Shown here: positions 17,376-25,962 of the stretch, in pieces
How the letters are laid out: every line of letters begins with the position of its first letter
Numbering within the stretch: position 1 is the first letter of the stretch
Assembly: GCA_963790435.1 (NCBI GenBank)
Contig: CAWBOI010000001.1
Span: 1,178,001-1,242,000 of the forward strand
DNA from: Ilyomonas sp963790435
GTDB lineage: Bacteria; Bacteroidota; Bacteroidia; Chitinophagales; Chitinophagaceae
Length of the DNA stretch: 64,000 nucleotides
Direction: 5' to 3'
Notes under the pieces: model-generated
The model's database searches: none
Seen by the model: the letters and a program-made list of their open reading frames with translations, nothing else
Told to the model about the DNA's origin: nothing
Made by a program: the position numbers and the translations under genes

Positions 17376-17990
17376 ATGAAAACGATACTTTTTGGTTTTG
17401 CCGCTTTTTTATTATTGGCTTCCTGCAACCATGCTGTTACAAAAAAAATTCTGGTGATGTCGAAAGGCAAAGCCACGATTGATAAAGCCGCAAAAACAAT
17501 CAACGTTCCGAGTGGCGGCACGAGCCACGAAGAACAAACGGTTGAGTTGACAGATGCAGGCAGCATTACTTTGCAAGTAACCACCGACAATGGAAAAAAT
17601 CCGGTTGATATTCCCTCGAATGGTTATTATGTGTTGAATACAAAAGTTGATACGATGATTGGCAGTTACCAGGCTTACAACGCGCCTTCTGCACAAAGCA
17701 AAACCATTACGCAGGAAAGCATTAAACACAGCATAGATTCTTTGCAACAACTGCTGCAAGGCAATGCCAGCGCAGCCAACAAAACGTTTTATATTCTCCC
17801 TGGCAAAGCCGTAAAAATTACCGACAACATGGATGCAACATTGGTAGGCCCTTTTAATTCATTAACTACCTTGGAACAAACCGGCGACAAAGCGCCCGAA
17901 GTATATAAATTCTATACAAGCAAAGATGTGCGGGAAACGCTGGCGCACCTACAAAGCTTAACGGTAGCAGCGAAATCGCCGAATCAATAG
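17376..17990 (+). CDS. lipoprotein of unknown function
   Basis: A 204-residue protein from ATG 17376 with a lipoprotein signal (MKTILFGFAAFLLLASC, lipobox LLASC). The mature part is mostly polar with a beta-rich region (TVELTDAGSITLQVTTDNG) and a helical SIKHSIDSLQQLLQGN segment. I recognise no domain. The longer frame from 17298 would hide the signal peptide. Confidence 0.7.
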   Translation: MKTILFGFAAFLLLASCNHAVTKKILVMSKGKATIDKAAKTINVPSGGTSHEEQTVELTDAGSITLQVTTDNGKNPVDIPSNGYYVLNTKVDTMIGSYQAYNAPSAQSKTITQESIKHSIDSLQQLLQGNASAANKTFYILPGKAVKITDNMDATLVGPFNSLTTLEQTGDKAPEVYKFYTSKDVRETLAHLQSLTVAAKSPNQ

Positions 17991-18065
17991 TTTTTAAGAG
18001 AGACGGAAAGACTGCAAGTCGGGAAGTTAGAAAGACTGAGGAAATAGCTTTTGGTTTTACCCATT

Positions 18066-19448
18066 TTATTTCATTTCAATAAGCAACACATTTTGGGTGT
18101 CTTTTTTTATTTTAAAACGATCATCAATGCGATAGCCAATCACCCAGATTATCTTTTTGTTCATTTCCAACACCCACACATTTTCCTTTTCTGTTTTCGA
18201 TAATTTGTTGTCAATAAAAAACTTGCTCAGCTTCTTTTTTCCTGCCTTGCCGGCAGGCAGGTTGCTCATTCCTAACGGATAAAAATAATCGCCCTGTTTC
18301 CATTTGCGAAGCAACAAGGGATACTGGATTTCTTTTGCATCAAGCGTTGCAATATTGTTATTGGTTGATGGCTGATGATGGTTGACAGTTGACAGTTGTT
18401 TGAGTAAAAGCTCACCGTTTGGAAACGCCACTTTTTTGTCCTTCTCTTCAATCAAAATATGTTGCGCCTCTTCTGTTTGTAACGGCGAAACGATAAGCCA
18501 TGCGCGGTTTTTAATGACGCGATGCGTGGGCGAAGCAACATACTTTCCATTCTCTGCTTCTAACAAATTTTGTACATCCATTATTTGTGATGAAGTGAAA
18601 TGATATTCTTTGATCATCTCCCAAATTACCGTTGCTAAAGGCTGCGATTTTTGCAATAGCAAAACAGGAATCTGCACTTCATTGCCGTTGGCTTTTATCA
18701 ACTTTTTCTTATGCGCTTGTATTGCCTGCTGATACAAAACTTCTGCATCGGAAAAGCGTTGCATGTTGTTGAGCAAATTGTCTTCAACATTTACAAATGC
18801 TTCTTTCACCAACGGCAACAGGCGATGCCGAAAAAAGTTGCGCGTATAGTTATCCGTTGCATTAGATGAATCTTCTACCCATTGCAAACCGTTTTGTTTT
18901 GCATAGCTTTCAATGGCTTCCCGCTTCGCAAAAAGGAGCGGACGAATGAGGTTGTTTTGCTTTGGAAGAATACCGTGCAAACCACTGATGCCTGTGCCAC
19001 GAAAAAAGTTAATCAGTAACGTTTCAATATTATCATTCGCATGATGTGCTGTAACGATAAAGTTGACAGTTGATGGTTGACAGTTGACAGTGAATGAATC
19101 CGATGTGATAATTTCTGAAAACCAATCGTAGCGCAGCTTCCGCGCGGCTTCCTGCGTGGATAGCTTATTTGTTTTTGTATAATTTTTTGTATCGAATCGT
19201 TTTACAAAAAAAGGTTTATTGTATTGCTCTGATAACATCTTTACAAAAACTTCATCGCGCTCACTTTCCTCAGCACGTAACATAAAATTGCAATGCGCAA
19301 TAGAAAAAGAAAACCCGCATTGAGAAAGCAGATGCACCAATACAACGCTGTCCATCCCACCACTTACAGCGACGAGAAGAAGACAGTTAGCAGGCGACAG
19401 ATGACTGAAATTCTTCTTCCAATTGGCTTTAAATTGTTGCAACAACAT
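18066..19448 (-). CDS. tilS: tRNA(Ile)-lysidine synthase with in-frame repeat insertions
   Basis: A 460-residue N-type ATP pyrophosphatase that makes lysidine at C34 of tRNA-Ile(CAU), which is essential for AUA decoding. The P-loop is SGGMDS (29-34); AHHANDNIET (134-143) and RPLLFAKREAI follow the TilS pattern. Three segments look like dispersed repeats read in frame: SFTVNCQPSTVN near 118-129, QLSTVNHHQPSTNNN at 351-365, and LPAGKAG at 397-403. They correspond to GTTGACAG tandem units at 19072-19095 and 18362-18396 and to a G/C-rich palindrome at 18240-18260. The core motifs are intact, so the enzyme is probably functional. It is divergent from recX. Confidence 0.93.
   Translation of the reverse strand: MLLQQFKANWKKNFSHLSPANCLLLVAVSGGMDSVVLVHLLSQCGFSFSIAHCNFMLRAEESERDEVFVKMLSEQYNKPFFVKRFDTKNYTKTNKLSTQEAARKLRYDWFSEIITSDSFTVNCQPSTVNFIVTAHHANDNIETLLINFFRGTGISGLHGILPKQNNLIRPLLFAKREAIESYAKQNGLQWVEDSSNATDNYTRNFFRHRLLPLVKEAFVNVEDNLLNNMQRFSDAEVLYQQAIQAHKKKLIKANGNEVQIPVLLLQKSQPLATVIWEMIKEYHFTSSQIMDVQNLLEAENGKYVASPTHRVIKNRAWLIVSPLQTEEAQHILIEEKDKKVAFPNGELLLKQLSTVNHHQPSTNNNIATLDAKEIQYPLLLRKWKQGDYFYPLGMSNLPAGKAGKKKLSKFFIDNKLSKTEKENVWVLEMNKKIIWVIGYRIDDRFKIKKDTQNVLLIEMK
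18240..18261. repeat. G/C-rich palindromic repeat inside tilS
   Basis: The imperfect palindrome has halves CCTGCC and GGCAGG around TTGCCGGCA. Related copies are at 24474-24495 and 30936-30955. In tilS it is read as LPAGKAG. Confidence 0.8.
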
Positions 19449-19542
19449 GCGGTAAAAATAAAGAAAGGAAGGTTGTTAAACTTTACTTTGATAAGTAGCA
19501 AAAACAACGAATGCTTTATCTTTAAAGAGTTATATTTTACAA

Positions 19543-20042
19543 TGATTTCAAAACGTTTGACCAAAGAACAAGCCTGGCAAAAGCTAAAGCATTATTGCGC
19601 TTATCAGGAACGCAGCCACAGCGAAGTAAAACAAAAGCTGTATGGCTTTGGTTTATATAAAACTGAAGTAGAAGAATTGCTATCGAAAGCCATTGAAGAA
19701 GACTATCTGAATGAAGAACGTTTTGCCGAATTGTTTGCCGGTGGAAAATTCAGGATGAAAAGCTGGGGCAAAATTAAGATTGTGTATGAGCTTCGGCAAA
19801 AAGGAGTAAGCTCATACAACATCAACAAAGCGCTGAAAGCCATACCAGATGCAGATTACAGTCTTACGCTGCAACGGCTTGCTGAAACCAAATGGAAGCA
19901 ATTACAAGGCGAGCATTACATAACCAAACAAGCGAAAGCCATGAGTTATCTTTTGCAAAAAGGTTATGAACCTGCCTTGGCACAAGGAGTAATTAAACAA
20001 ATAAAAAATGCCGACCATACACAAAGCAATACAACCGATTAA
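19543..20042 (+). CDS. recX: regulatory protein RecX
   Basis: A 166-residue helical protein of the RecX family, which binds RecA filaments and limits recombination and SOS activity. Three-helix repeats are visible: AWQKLKHYCAYQERSHSEVKQKL, then EDYLNEERFAELF, then GKIKIVYELRQKGVS. The start MISKRLTKEQ at 19543 is chosen; the longer frame from 19293 overlaps tilS and is not RecX-like. It stands apart from recA here. Confidence 0.9.
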
Positions 20043-20114
20043 ATAATTGCAGAATATTGTTTAGACGGCATACCTTTAATTTACTTCATCAACAAAACTG
20101 ATAACGATACCACT

Positions 20115-21470
20115 ATGAAATTTTGTAAATGGTTATTGCTGTTCCTTCCCTTTGCAGCGTTTGCGCAGCCACAATTGCCCGCCAATTATTTCTGGAAGAA
20201 AATGAACAACGGACTTGAGGTTTTGGTAATTGAAAACAACAAAGTACCGCTTGCTACCATTGAGATTGCAGTGAAGAACGGTGCCTACACCGAAGGTCCT
20301 GAATACAGCGGGCTTTCGCATTTGTTTGAGCACATGTTTTTTAAAGCCAACCGCGATTATCCTTCGCAGGAAAAGCTCCTGAAACGAACGCAGGAGCTGG
20401 GCGCCATCTGGAACGGAACCACCGGAGAAGAAAGAGTAAATTATTTTTTTACGTTTGATAAAGACAGCCTGGAAGCGGGTTTGAAATTTATGAATGCCTG
20501 CATCCGGTTTCCCATTTACCGCGTAGAAGACATGCAGAAAGAAAGACCTGTGGTGGATGGTGAATTTCAGCGGGCAGAAAGCGATCCGGGCTTTCAGCTT
20601 TGGTATGCCTGCCAAAAGAAATTGTGGGGTGATTTAATAACGAGAAAAAATCCGATTGGCGATCACAATGTCATCAACACGGCAACGCCTGAAAAGATGA
20701 TGGTTATCAAAGGCAAATATTATGTGCCCAATAACTCAATTCTGGTTATTGACGGTGATGTTAAACACGATGATGCCTTTGCGCTTGCCCAAAGCATTTA
20801 TGGCGATTGGGAAAGCAGCGGCTTCGATCCGCAAACCAAATATCCGATACCCGATTTTGCACCGCTTGCCAAAACCGATTATTTTATAAAAGAATCAACC
20901 ATTGCACAAACGCCTTACGAAATGTATTGGTGGCAAGGTCCCGATTATCCGCACGATTCGGCGGCTGCTATAGCAGCGGATGTATTCTCTACCATACTCG
21001 GCTTAAATTCTTCTCAATGGCAGCAGGCATTGGTGGATAAAGGTTTGGCAACAACTGCATCTGTTAGTTATCAAACATTGAGTCATGTGGGTCCTATCAA
21101 CATCTTTTTAATACCCAATCCCAACAAATTAAAAGAATGCAAGGAGGAAGTGGATAAGCAGATTGCGGCATGGAACCAGCCTGATTATTTTACAAATGAA
21201 CAGTTGCAAACTGCAAAGGATGTAATGCGCCGCAATTACATCCGGCAAATGGAAAAGCCATCCTCCTTAGCCAGCCAGGCTACCTATTGGTGGTGCAGCG
21301 CATCGCTTGGTTTTGGCACCAATTATATTGATAACTGCTCAAAAATAACCCGCGAGGATATTCAATCGTACATCACTAAATACATCGCCGGAAAGCCTTA
21401 TGTAGCGGGCATGATTATCAGTCCTGTTATGAATAAAAGCGCAAATACTGCTCAATTTTTTAAACCATAA
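20115..21470 (+). CDS. M16 family zinc peptidase, catalytic member
   Basis: A 451-residue secreted protein (signal peptide ending FAAFAQ). The inverted zinc motif HLFEH is at 69-73, with the third ligand Glu149 in VVDGEFQRAESD, so the active site is complete. M16 peptidases degrade peptides inside a clam-shell of two half-enzymes. The next gene, 24 bp downstream, encodes a member lacking the zinc motif, the usual inactive partner. Together they should form a periplasmic peptide-degrading heterodimer. Confidence 0.92.
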   Translation: MKFCKWLLLFLPFAAFAQPQLPANYFWKKMNNGLEVLVIENNKVPLATIEIAVKNGAYTEGPEYSGLSHLFEHMFFKANRDYPSQEKLLKRTQELGAIWNGTTGEERVNYFFTFDKDSLEAGLKFMNACIRFPIYRVEDMQKERPVVDGEFQRAESDPGFQLWYACQKKLWGDLITRKNPIGDHNVINTATPEKMMVIKGKYYVPNNSILVIDGDVKHDDAFALAQSIYGDWESSGFDPQTKYPIPDFAPLAKTDYFIKESTIAQTPYEMYWWQGPDYPHDSAAAIAADVFSTILGLNSSQWQQALVDKGLATTASVSYQTLSHVGPINIFLIPNPNKLKECKEEVDKQIAAWNQPDYFTNEQLQTAKDVMRRNYIRQMEKPSSLASQATYWWCSASLGFGTNYIDNCSKITREDIQSYITKYIAGKPYVAGMIISPVMNKSANTAQFFKP

Positions 21471-21494
21471 TTCATCCTTTATAAAAATCATTGT

Positions 21495-22858
21495 ATGAGA
21501 ACTTTTCTTTTCAAATACACATTTGGTTTTACCCTATTTTTTGGCTTGCATAATTATGCATTTTCACAAACGGCACAGCCGTATGAGATGAATGTAAATG
21601 GTGTAAAAATAATTGTGCAGCCCAGTGGTAACGATATTGTTGTTGTACGAACCGTATTAAAAGGCGGTGTGCAGAATTATAGTGCTGATAAAGCAGGAAT
21701 TGAAAGCCTTGCTATGAGTGCACTCACAGAATGCGGTACTGCTAACGATGATAAAAATAGCTTTAAAAACAAATTGGATAAAGTGAGCGCACAAGTGTAC
21801 GGCAATGCAGGCATGGACTACTCTTCCTTTGCTATGAACTGCATAAAAAGCGATTTTGATACTGTGTGGCCATTTTATCCGATGCGTTAACAAAGCCTCG
21901 CTTCGATGTGAAAGAGTTTGACCGCATTAAACAAGATGCTATCAACAATCTTCATGCGCAGGCATCGCAGCCCGATTATGCGATAGAAAAAATGGCAAAA
22001 GAAACAGCCTTTAAAGGAAAGAATTATGCAAAATCGCCCGAAGGATCAGAAGCAACAGTGAATAAATTGACGGCTGATGAAACCAAAAATTATTATCAAT
22101 CCATTCTTACCAAAGGGAGAATGGCGATAGTGGTGGTTGGCGATATTGACAGCACAACATTGAAAGATAAGATCAATTCGATGCTCGAAAATGTTCCGCA
22201 AGGCAAAGCGTTTATTCTGGCAAAAACAACATACATACCAACGCAAAACAGTTTTGTATCGCAAAAGAAAGAGCTTGCCACCAACTACATTCAAGGTGTT
22301 ACGGGTGCACCTTTGCCCGGCACAAAAGATTACAATGCGTTTCAGTTGGCTATGCGCATTTTTTACGATCGGCAGTTTTTAGAAGTGAGAACCAACAATG
22401 GCTTGTCGTATGCACCTTACACTTATTTTGATGGTGGTGCATCGCCTTCTTCTAACATTGTAGTTTCCACCACCGATCCTAACAAATACATTGGTGTGAT
22501 GACAAAGTTGATTGACAAAACAAAAAGAGAAGGCTTTACACCGGAAGAAGTAAAAAACATGAAAACAACATATGTAACTTCTTTCTTTTACAAGCAGGAA
22601 ACCAATGATGCGCAGGCTTCTTCGCTGGTAGCCAATGAAGTGTTGCACAACAACTGGCGCCGGTCATTAACAATGAATGAGGATTTGAAAAAGCTAACGC
22701 CGCAGGATGTTTCAAAAGTGTTTACTAAATACATTACCAACATTACATGGGTTTATCAGGGTGATCCGGCAAAAGCAAATGCAAAGTTGTTTGTACAGTC
22801 AACAGCAACAAAACCTGAAAAAGCACCGGTAGTGATTTTGGATAGAAAGGTGAACTAA
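21495..22858 (+). pseudogene. M16 family inactive partner, single-base frameshift
   Basis: Two overlapping frames (21495-21890 and 21866-22858) join into one M16 protein with a signal peptide (ending YAFSQ). In place of HxxEH it has GIESLAMSALTECG, so it is the non-catalytic partner of the gene upstream. The break is at VWPF: adding one T to the TTTT at about 21872-21875 restores WPFLSDALTKPRFD. Both parts otherwise look conserved (the C-terminal half includes LEVRTNNGLSYAPY). Either the base was lost in the cell, or it is a homopolymer error in the assembly. Confidence 0.85.
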
Positions 22859-22924
22859 AAAAGGGGATAAAAACAAAAGAGGAGCTATCTAAGCAGCTCC
22901 TCTTTTGTTTTTATCCCCTTTTTT
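22857..22924. terminator. 30-bp-stem bidirectional terminator
   Basis: Perfect 30-base arms flank an 8-base loop (22887-22894), with an A-run before and a T-run after. It overlaps the stop of the M16 partner gene (+), and its right arm encodes the last residues of the DinB-like protein (-). It serves two convergent genes. Confidence 0.92.
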
Positions 22925-23367
22925 AAGACCATCATTTGCCCCAAATGATAATGCACATGCTCCACCGCACCTTGCATGTTTTTATAAGCCGATGAACCGC
23001 CGTTTACTAAAGGTTCCTCTAGTTTGGCATCATCAAAATGAATCATAGCAACTGCCAGTTCATGCGATGAAAGATTGTTATCAATTTTTAGTTGAAGCCA
23101 GTCGTCTTCAGTTTGCAAAGGAGGCAAAGCAAAGCCATTGTATTCATCAATAACAACCTCGTTTCCCGCTATGCGTTGCACCATTACACGGTTCCAATAA
23201 GTAAGATGGTGAAGTAAGGAAGCAATGGTATTAGGCGAAGCAGCAGTAAGTGTGATAGCTTCTTCTAATGTTACATCTTTCAACACATCGGCAATACTAA
23301 CTTCCGTCCAGTTATTACCTTCATGAGCATCAATTAAATGTTGTGCAATGAGAGAAGCGAGTTTCAT
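22885..23367 (-). CDS. DinB family protein
   Basis: A 160-residue four-helix-bundle protein of the DinB/YfiT superfamily. Metal-binding His positions are suggested by LLHHLTYWN (helix 2) and HVHYHLGQM (C-terminal helix). Members include thiol-dependent transferases and damage-inducible proteins of unknown activity. The C-terminal KKGIKTKEELLR is encoded by one arm of the terminator, so mRNA end and coding end overlap. It stands alone. Confidence 0.8.
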   Translation of the reverse strand: MKLASLIAQHLIDAHEGNNWTEVSIADVLKDVTLEEAITLTAASPNTIASLLHHLTYWNRVMVQRIAGNEVVIDEYNGFALPPLQTEDDWLQLKIDNNLSSHELAVAMIHFDDAKLEEPLVNGGSSAYKNMQGAVEHVHYHLGQMMVLKKGIKTKEELLR

Positions 23368-23540
23368 AAGAGCTGTTGTTTTTGTTGACCTTCAAAACAC
23401 AAAATAAAGCACTAACATAAAGAAACTTTATTAAATTCAGGCAATTCTAAAGGCTTTGTTTTCTATCGAACCTTACTCTTCAATTCTTGTTACTTACTTC
23501 TTGTTTATTACATCTTTAACCTTGTATCTTGTTTCTTTCC

Positions 23541-24392
23541 TTAATATTTTTCAATCACACCCAAACCAAACAGGGCAAAATCATATTTCACCGGATCATC
23601 AGCATCCAAACTGCGCAGGTATTCAGTGAGTTCAACCGCCGCTTTCCAATCGGTCTGGGTTCGCTGTAAAAGATTGAATCGCCTTGCCACCCGCGCAACA
23701 TGCACATCTACGGGGCAAATCAATTGTGATGGTTTTAGTTCGTTCCACATACCAAAATCAACACCGCAATTGTCTTTCCTAACCATCCATCTCAAAAACA
23801 TATTCAGGCGTTTACAGTTCGAGCCTTTTTCAGGCGTAGCAATATGCTTTTTGGTGCGAACGGGAGCCTCTTCCAACGAAAAAAAATAATGGCGAAAACA
23901 AATCAGCGCTTGTTCAATTGTATTTTCTCCAACATCACTCAAATGCAGTGTGAATGCGGCTTCCAAGCTGTTGTGATTTTGATAATGATGATGTAAGAAT
24001 TGAATGAAATACAATAAATCAGTAGCATTGAATGTACGATGTTTAAATCGAAGCAAAGCATTCAAATCGTTAGTGGTATGATGCAATACAAAATCGTGTG
24101 GCGCATCATCCATCCCTTTCATCAGTTCACGCGATTTATTAATGATAGTTGTACGGTTTCCCCAGGCAAAAACGGCAGCAAAAAACGCAGCAATTTCAAT
24201 GTCTTGATGTTTTGAAAACAAGTGCGGAATGCAAATCGGATCGTAAGGAATGAAAGAAGGCACATTATATTGCGCCACTTTGCTGTCGAGAAATTCTTTA
24301 AATAAAATATCGTTGTTTGTCAAGGTAAATGATTGTCTGAACTGGGATAGATGAGAGATTTGAGATTTGTGGGATATTGATAAAGAAAACAA
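23541..24392 (-). CDS. TIGR02757 (DUF2400) family protein
   Basis: A protein of up to 283 residues. FLDSKVAQYNVPSFIPYDPI, DIEIAAFFAAVFAWGNR and PVDVHVARVARRFNLL match the TIGR02757 family, common in Bacteroidota and related to HhH-GPD-type folds; its activity is unknown. The first ~22 residues (SISHKSQISHLSQ) look like a translated GAGATTTGAGATTTG-type dispersed repeat, and homologues as I recall them begin near ILFKEFL. The true start may be a TTG or other non-ATG codon near 24326. The upstream gap holds more of that repeat. Confidence 0.85.
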   Translation of the reverse strand: MFSLSISHKSQISHLSQFRQSFTLTNNDILFKEFLDSKVAQYNVPSFIPYDPICIPHLFSKHQDIEIAAFFAAVFAWGNRTTIINKSRELMKGMDDAPHDFVLHHTTNDLNALLRFKHRTFNATDLLYFIQFLHHHYQNHNSLEAAFTLHLSDVGENTIEQALICFRHYFFSLEEAPVRTKKHIATPEKGSNCKRLNMFLRWMVRKDNCGVDFGMWNELKPSQLICPVDVHVARVARRFNLLQRTQTDWKAAVELTEYLRSLDADDPVKYDFALFGLGVIEKY

Positions 24393-24473
24393 TTATCATT
24401 CAAAGAAATATTCAATCTTATTTATTCAATATTCAATCTTGTGAATCCGTGCACAAAGTCCCTGTATTCTGTG

Positions 24474-24495
24474 GCTGCCTGCCGGCAAAGGCAGG
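24474..24495. repeat. G/C-rich palindromic repeat after gmk
   Basis: CTGCCTGCCGGCAAAGGCAG lies directly after the gmk stop, the same family as 18240-18261 and 30936-30955. It could act as a terminator hairpin, with TTTTATTG following on the plus strand only. Confidence 0.75.
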
Positions 24496-24497
24496 TT

Positions 24498-25079
24498 TTA
24501 TTGTTTAAAAGTATCGCCCAAAAATTGTTGTATCACCGCTTCAGTTTCAGTACAGGCGATTTCAAAATCATCGTTTACAATCACTGCATCAAACGCATGG
24601 GTGAATGACAGTTCATAAGCTGCTTTGCCAAGCCTTGTAGCAATGCTTTCTTCTGTTTCGGTGCCACGGTTTTGCAAGCGTTTGCGCAATACATCAACCG
24701 ATGGTGGCTTAATAAAAATGGACAATGATGCACCCGGAAACTGTTGCTGCACGTGAATTGCGCCCTGCACATCAATGTCAAGCAAAGGCGTTTTGTTTTC
24801 GTTCCAAATGCGCTCCGTTTCGCTTTTCAATGTGCCATAATATTTGCCTTCATACACCATCTCCCACTCCACAAAATCGTTTTGCCGGATGTGCTTTTGA
24901 AAATCGGGAATGCTGATGAAATAATAATCCACACCATGCTGTTCATTGCCACGCGGGCTGCGCGTGGTAGCTGAAACAGAAAACGCCAATGAAGAATATT
25001 TATTCAACATAAAGCGGGTGATAGATGTTTTGCCAGCACCCGATGGCGCCGTAATGATGATGATTTTGTTTTGCTGCAT
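24498..25079 (-). CDS. gmk: guanylate kinase
   Basis: A 193-residue enzyme phosphorylating GMP to GDP with ATP. P-loop APSGAGKTSI lies near residue 10; GMP-binding residues lie in RSPRGNEQHGVDYYF, EWEMVYEGKYYGT and LLDIDVQGA. The start MQQNKIIIITAPSGAGKT at 25079 matches the family; the frame from 25148 adds 23 residues before it. It is close to, and on the same strand as, the TIGR02757 gene. Confidence 0.96.
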   Translation of the reverse strand: MQQNKIIIITAPSGAGKTSITRFMLNKYSSLAFSVSATTRSPRGNEQHGVDYYFISIPDFQKHIRQNDFVEWEMVYEGKYYGTLKSETERIWNENKTPLLDIDVQGAIHVQQQFPGASLSIFIKPPSVDVLRKRLQNRGTETEESIATRLGKAAYELSFTHAFDAVIVNDDFEIACTETEAVIQQFLGDTFKQ

Positions 25080-25318
25080 GAAGTGATGTTGCAGCCGCAA
25101 AAATAAATATCGCAGCGTATTTAAGGAAAGATGCTTTGGTGCTATCATAAATTAAGCCTGCAGGATATGTACATCCATCACCGGACTATCCATTTTAATT
25201 ACTGCTGTAAGTTTTATTGCAGGCATTGTGTTTACATTCGTGCTGAAATCAATCCCATCTAATCTGTCTCAATTTGTTCGTCGTGTTATCTTTGTTGAAA
25301 AAAATTTGATTGCAAAAT

Positions 25319-25861
25319 ATGAACTGGCGATTTATATATTTTTTTGATATTGAAACCAATTTGTCGGCTTCAGAGATAGCAGATAGGCTTCAATCCATTT
25401 CCCGTCCCGGACGCAGTTTTATGCAAACGGTAAACCCTGATGAAATGTTTAAAGGCGAATACAAAGAGTACATTGGCAACGTAGACACATCGGGCTTCCG
25501 GCTAAAAAAAAGCTATTATTCCATGCGGGGCACAACAATGGGACTGCTGCTAACCGGCATGATAGAAGAAAGAAGTACGCAAACGATTGTACATGTTAAA
25601 TGCAAACCACCAACTGTAAACCTGCTTTGGTTTTTATTCCCGCCGTTTTGGATGATGCTGGGTGGTTGTGTTGCTTTAGATCATTACTTCCTCCAAAACG
25701 TGCCAGTAATTACTTTACTGTGCTTGCTGTTGCTTGCTTACTTCTATCGCATTGTGCTGGCGCAATTTATACGCCACGCCAACGATAACAAAGAATACCT
25801 GGAACGGCTTTTAAAAAGGCAAATAAATTCGGGAGGGTTTATAAACATCTTTTTTAGCTGA
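25319..25861 (+). CDS. membrane protein of unknown function
   Basis: A 180-residue protein. A soluble N-terminal part (WRFIYFFDIETNLSASEIADRL) precedes two membrane helices (LLWFLFPPFWMMLGGCVAL and VPVITLLCLLLLAYFYRIVLA) and a basic tail. I recognise no family. TATCTTTG at 25287-25294 fits a -7 promoter box about 25 bp upstream of the start. The ATG at 25319 is chosen over TTG 25310. Confidence 0.6.
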   Translation: MNWRFIYFFDIETNLSASEIADRLQSISRPGRSFMQTVNPDEMFKGEYKEYIGNVDTSGFRLKKSYYSMRGTTMGLLLTGMIEERSTQTIVHVKCKPPTVNLLWFLFPPFWMMLGGCVALDHYFLQNVPVITLLCLLLLAYFYRIVLAQFIRHANDNKEYLERLLKRQINSGGFINIFFS

Positions 25862-25962
25862 ATTGTATGAACCTGAAAAAGGGCAGCACAGCCTGAATGA
25901 AAGAGAAAAAGCATCTCTCCAATTTACACAACCATCTCTTCTACCTTTCTTACTTTTATCGA

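Noticed and set aside
19060..19100. GTTGACAG repeats as a CRISPR or microsatellite array
   Set aside because: Too few and too short units with no spacers; they fit a known type of dispersed repeat and are translated in tilS.
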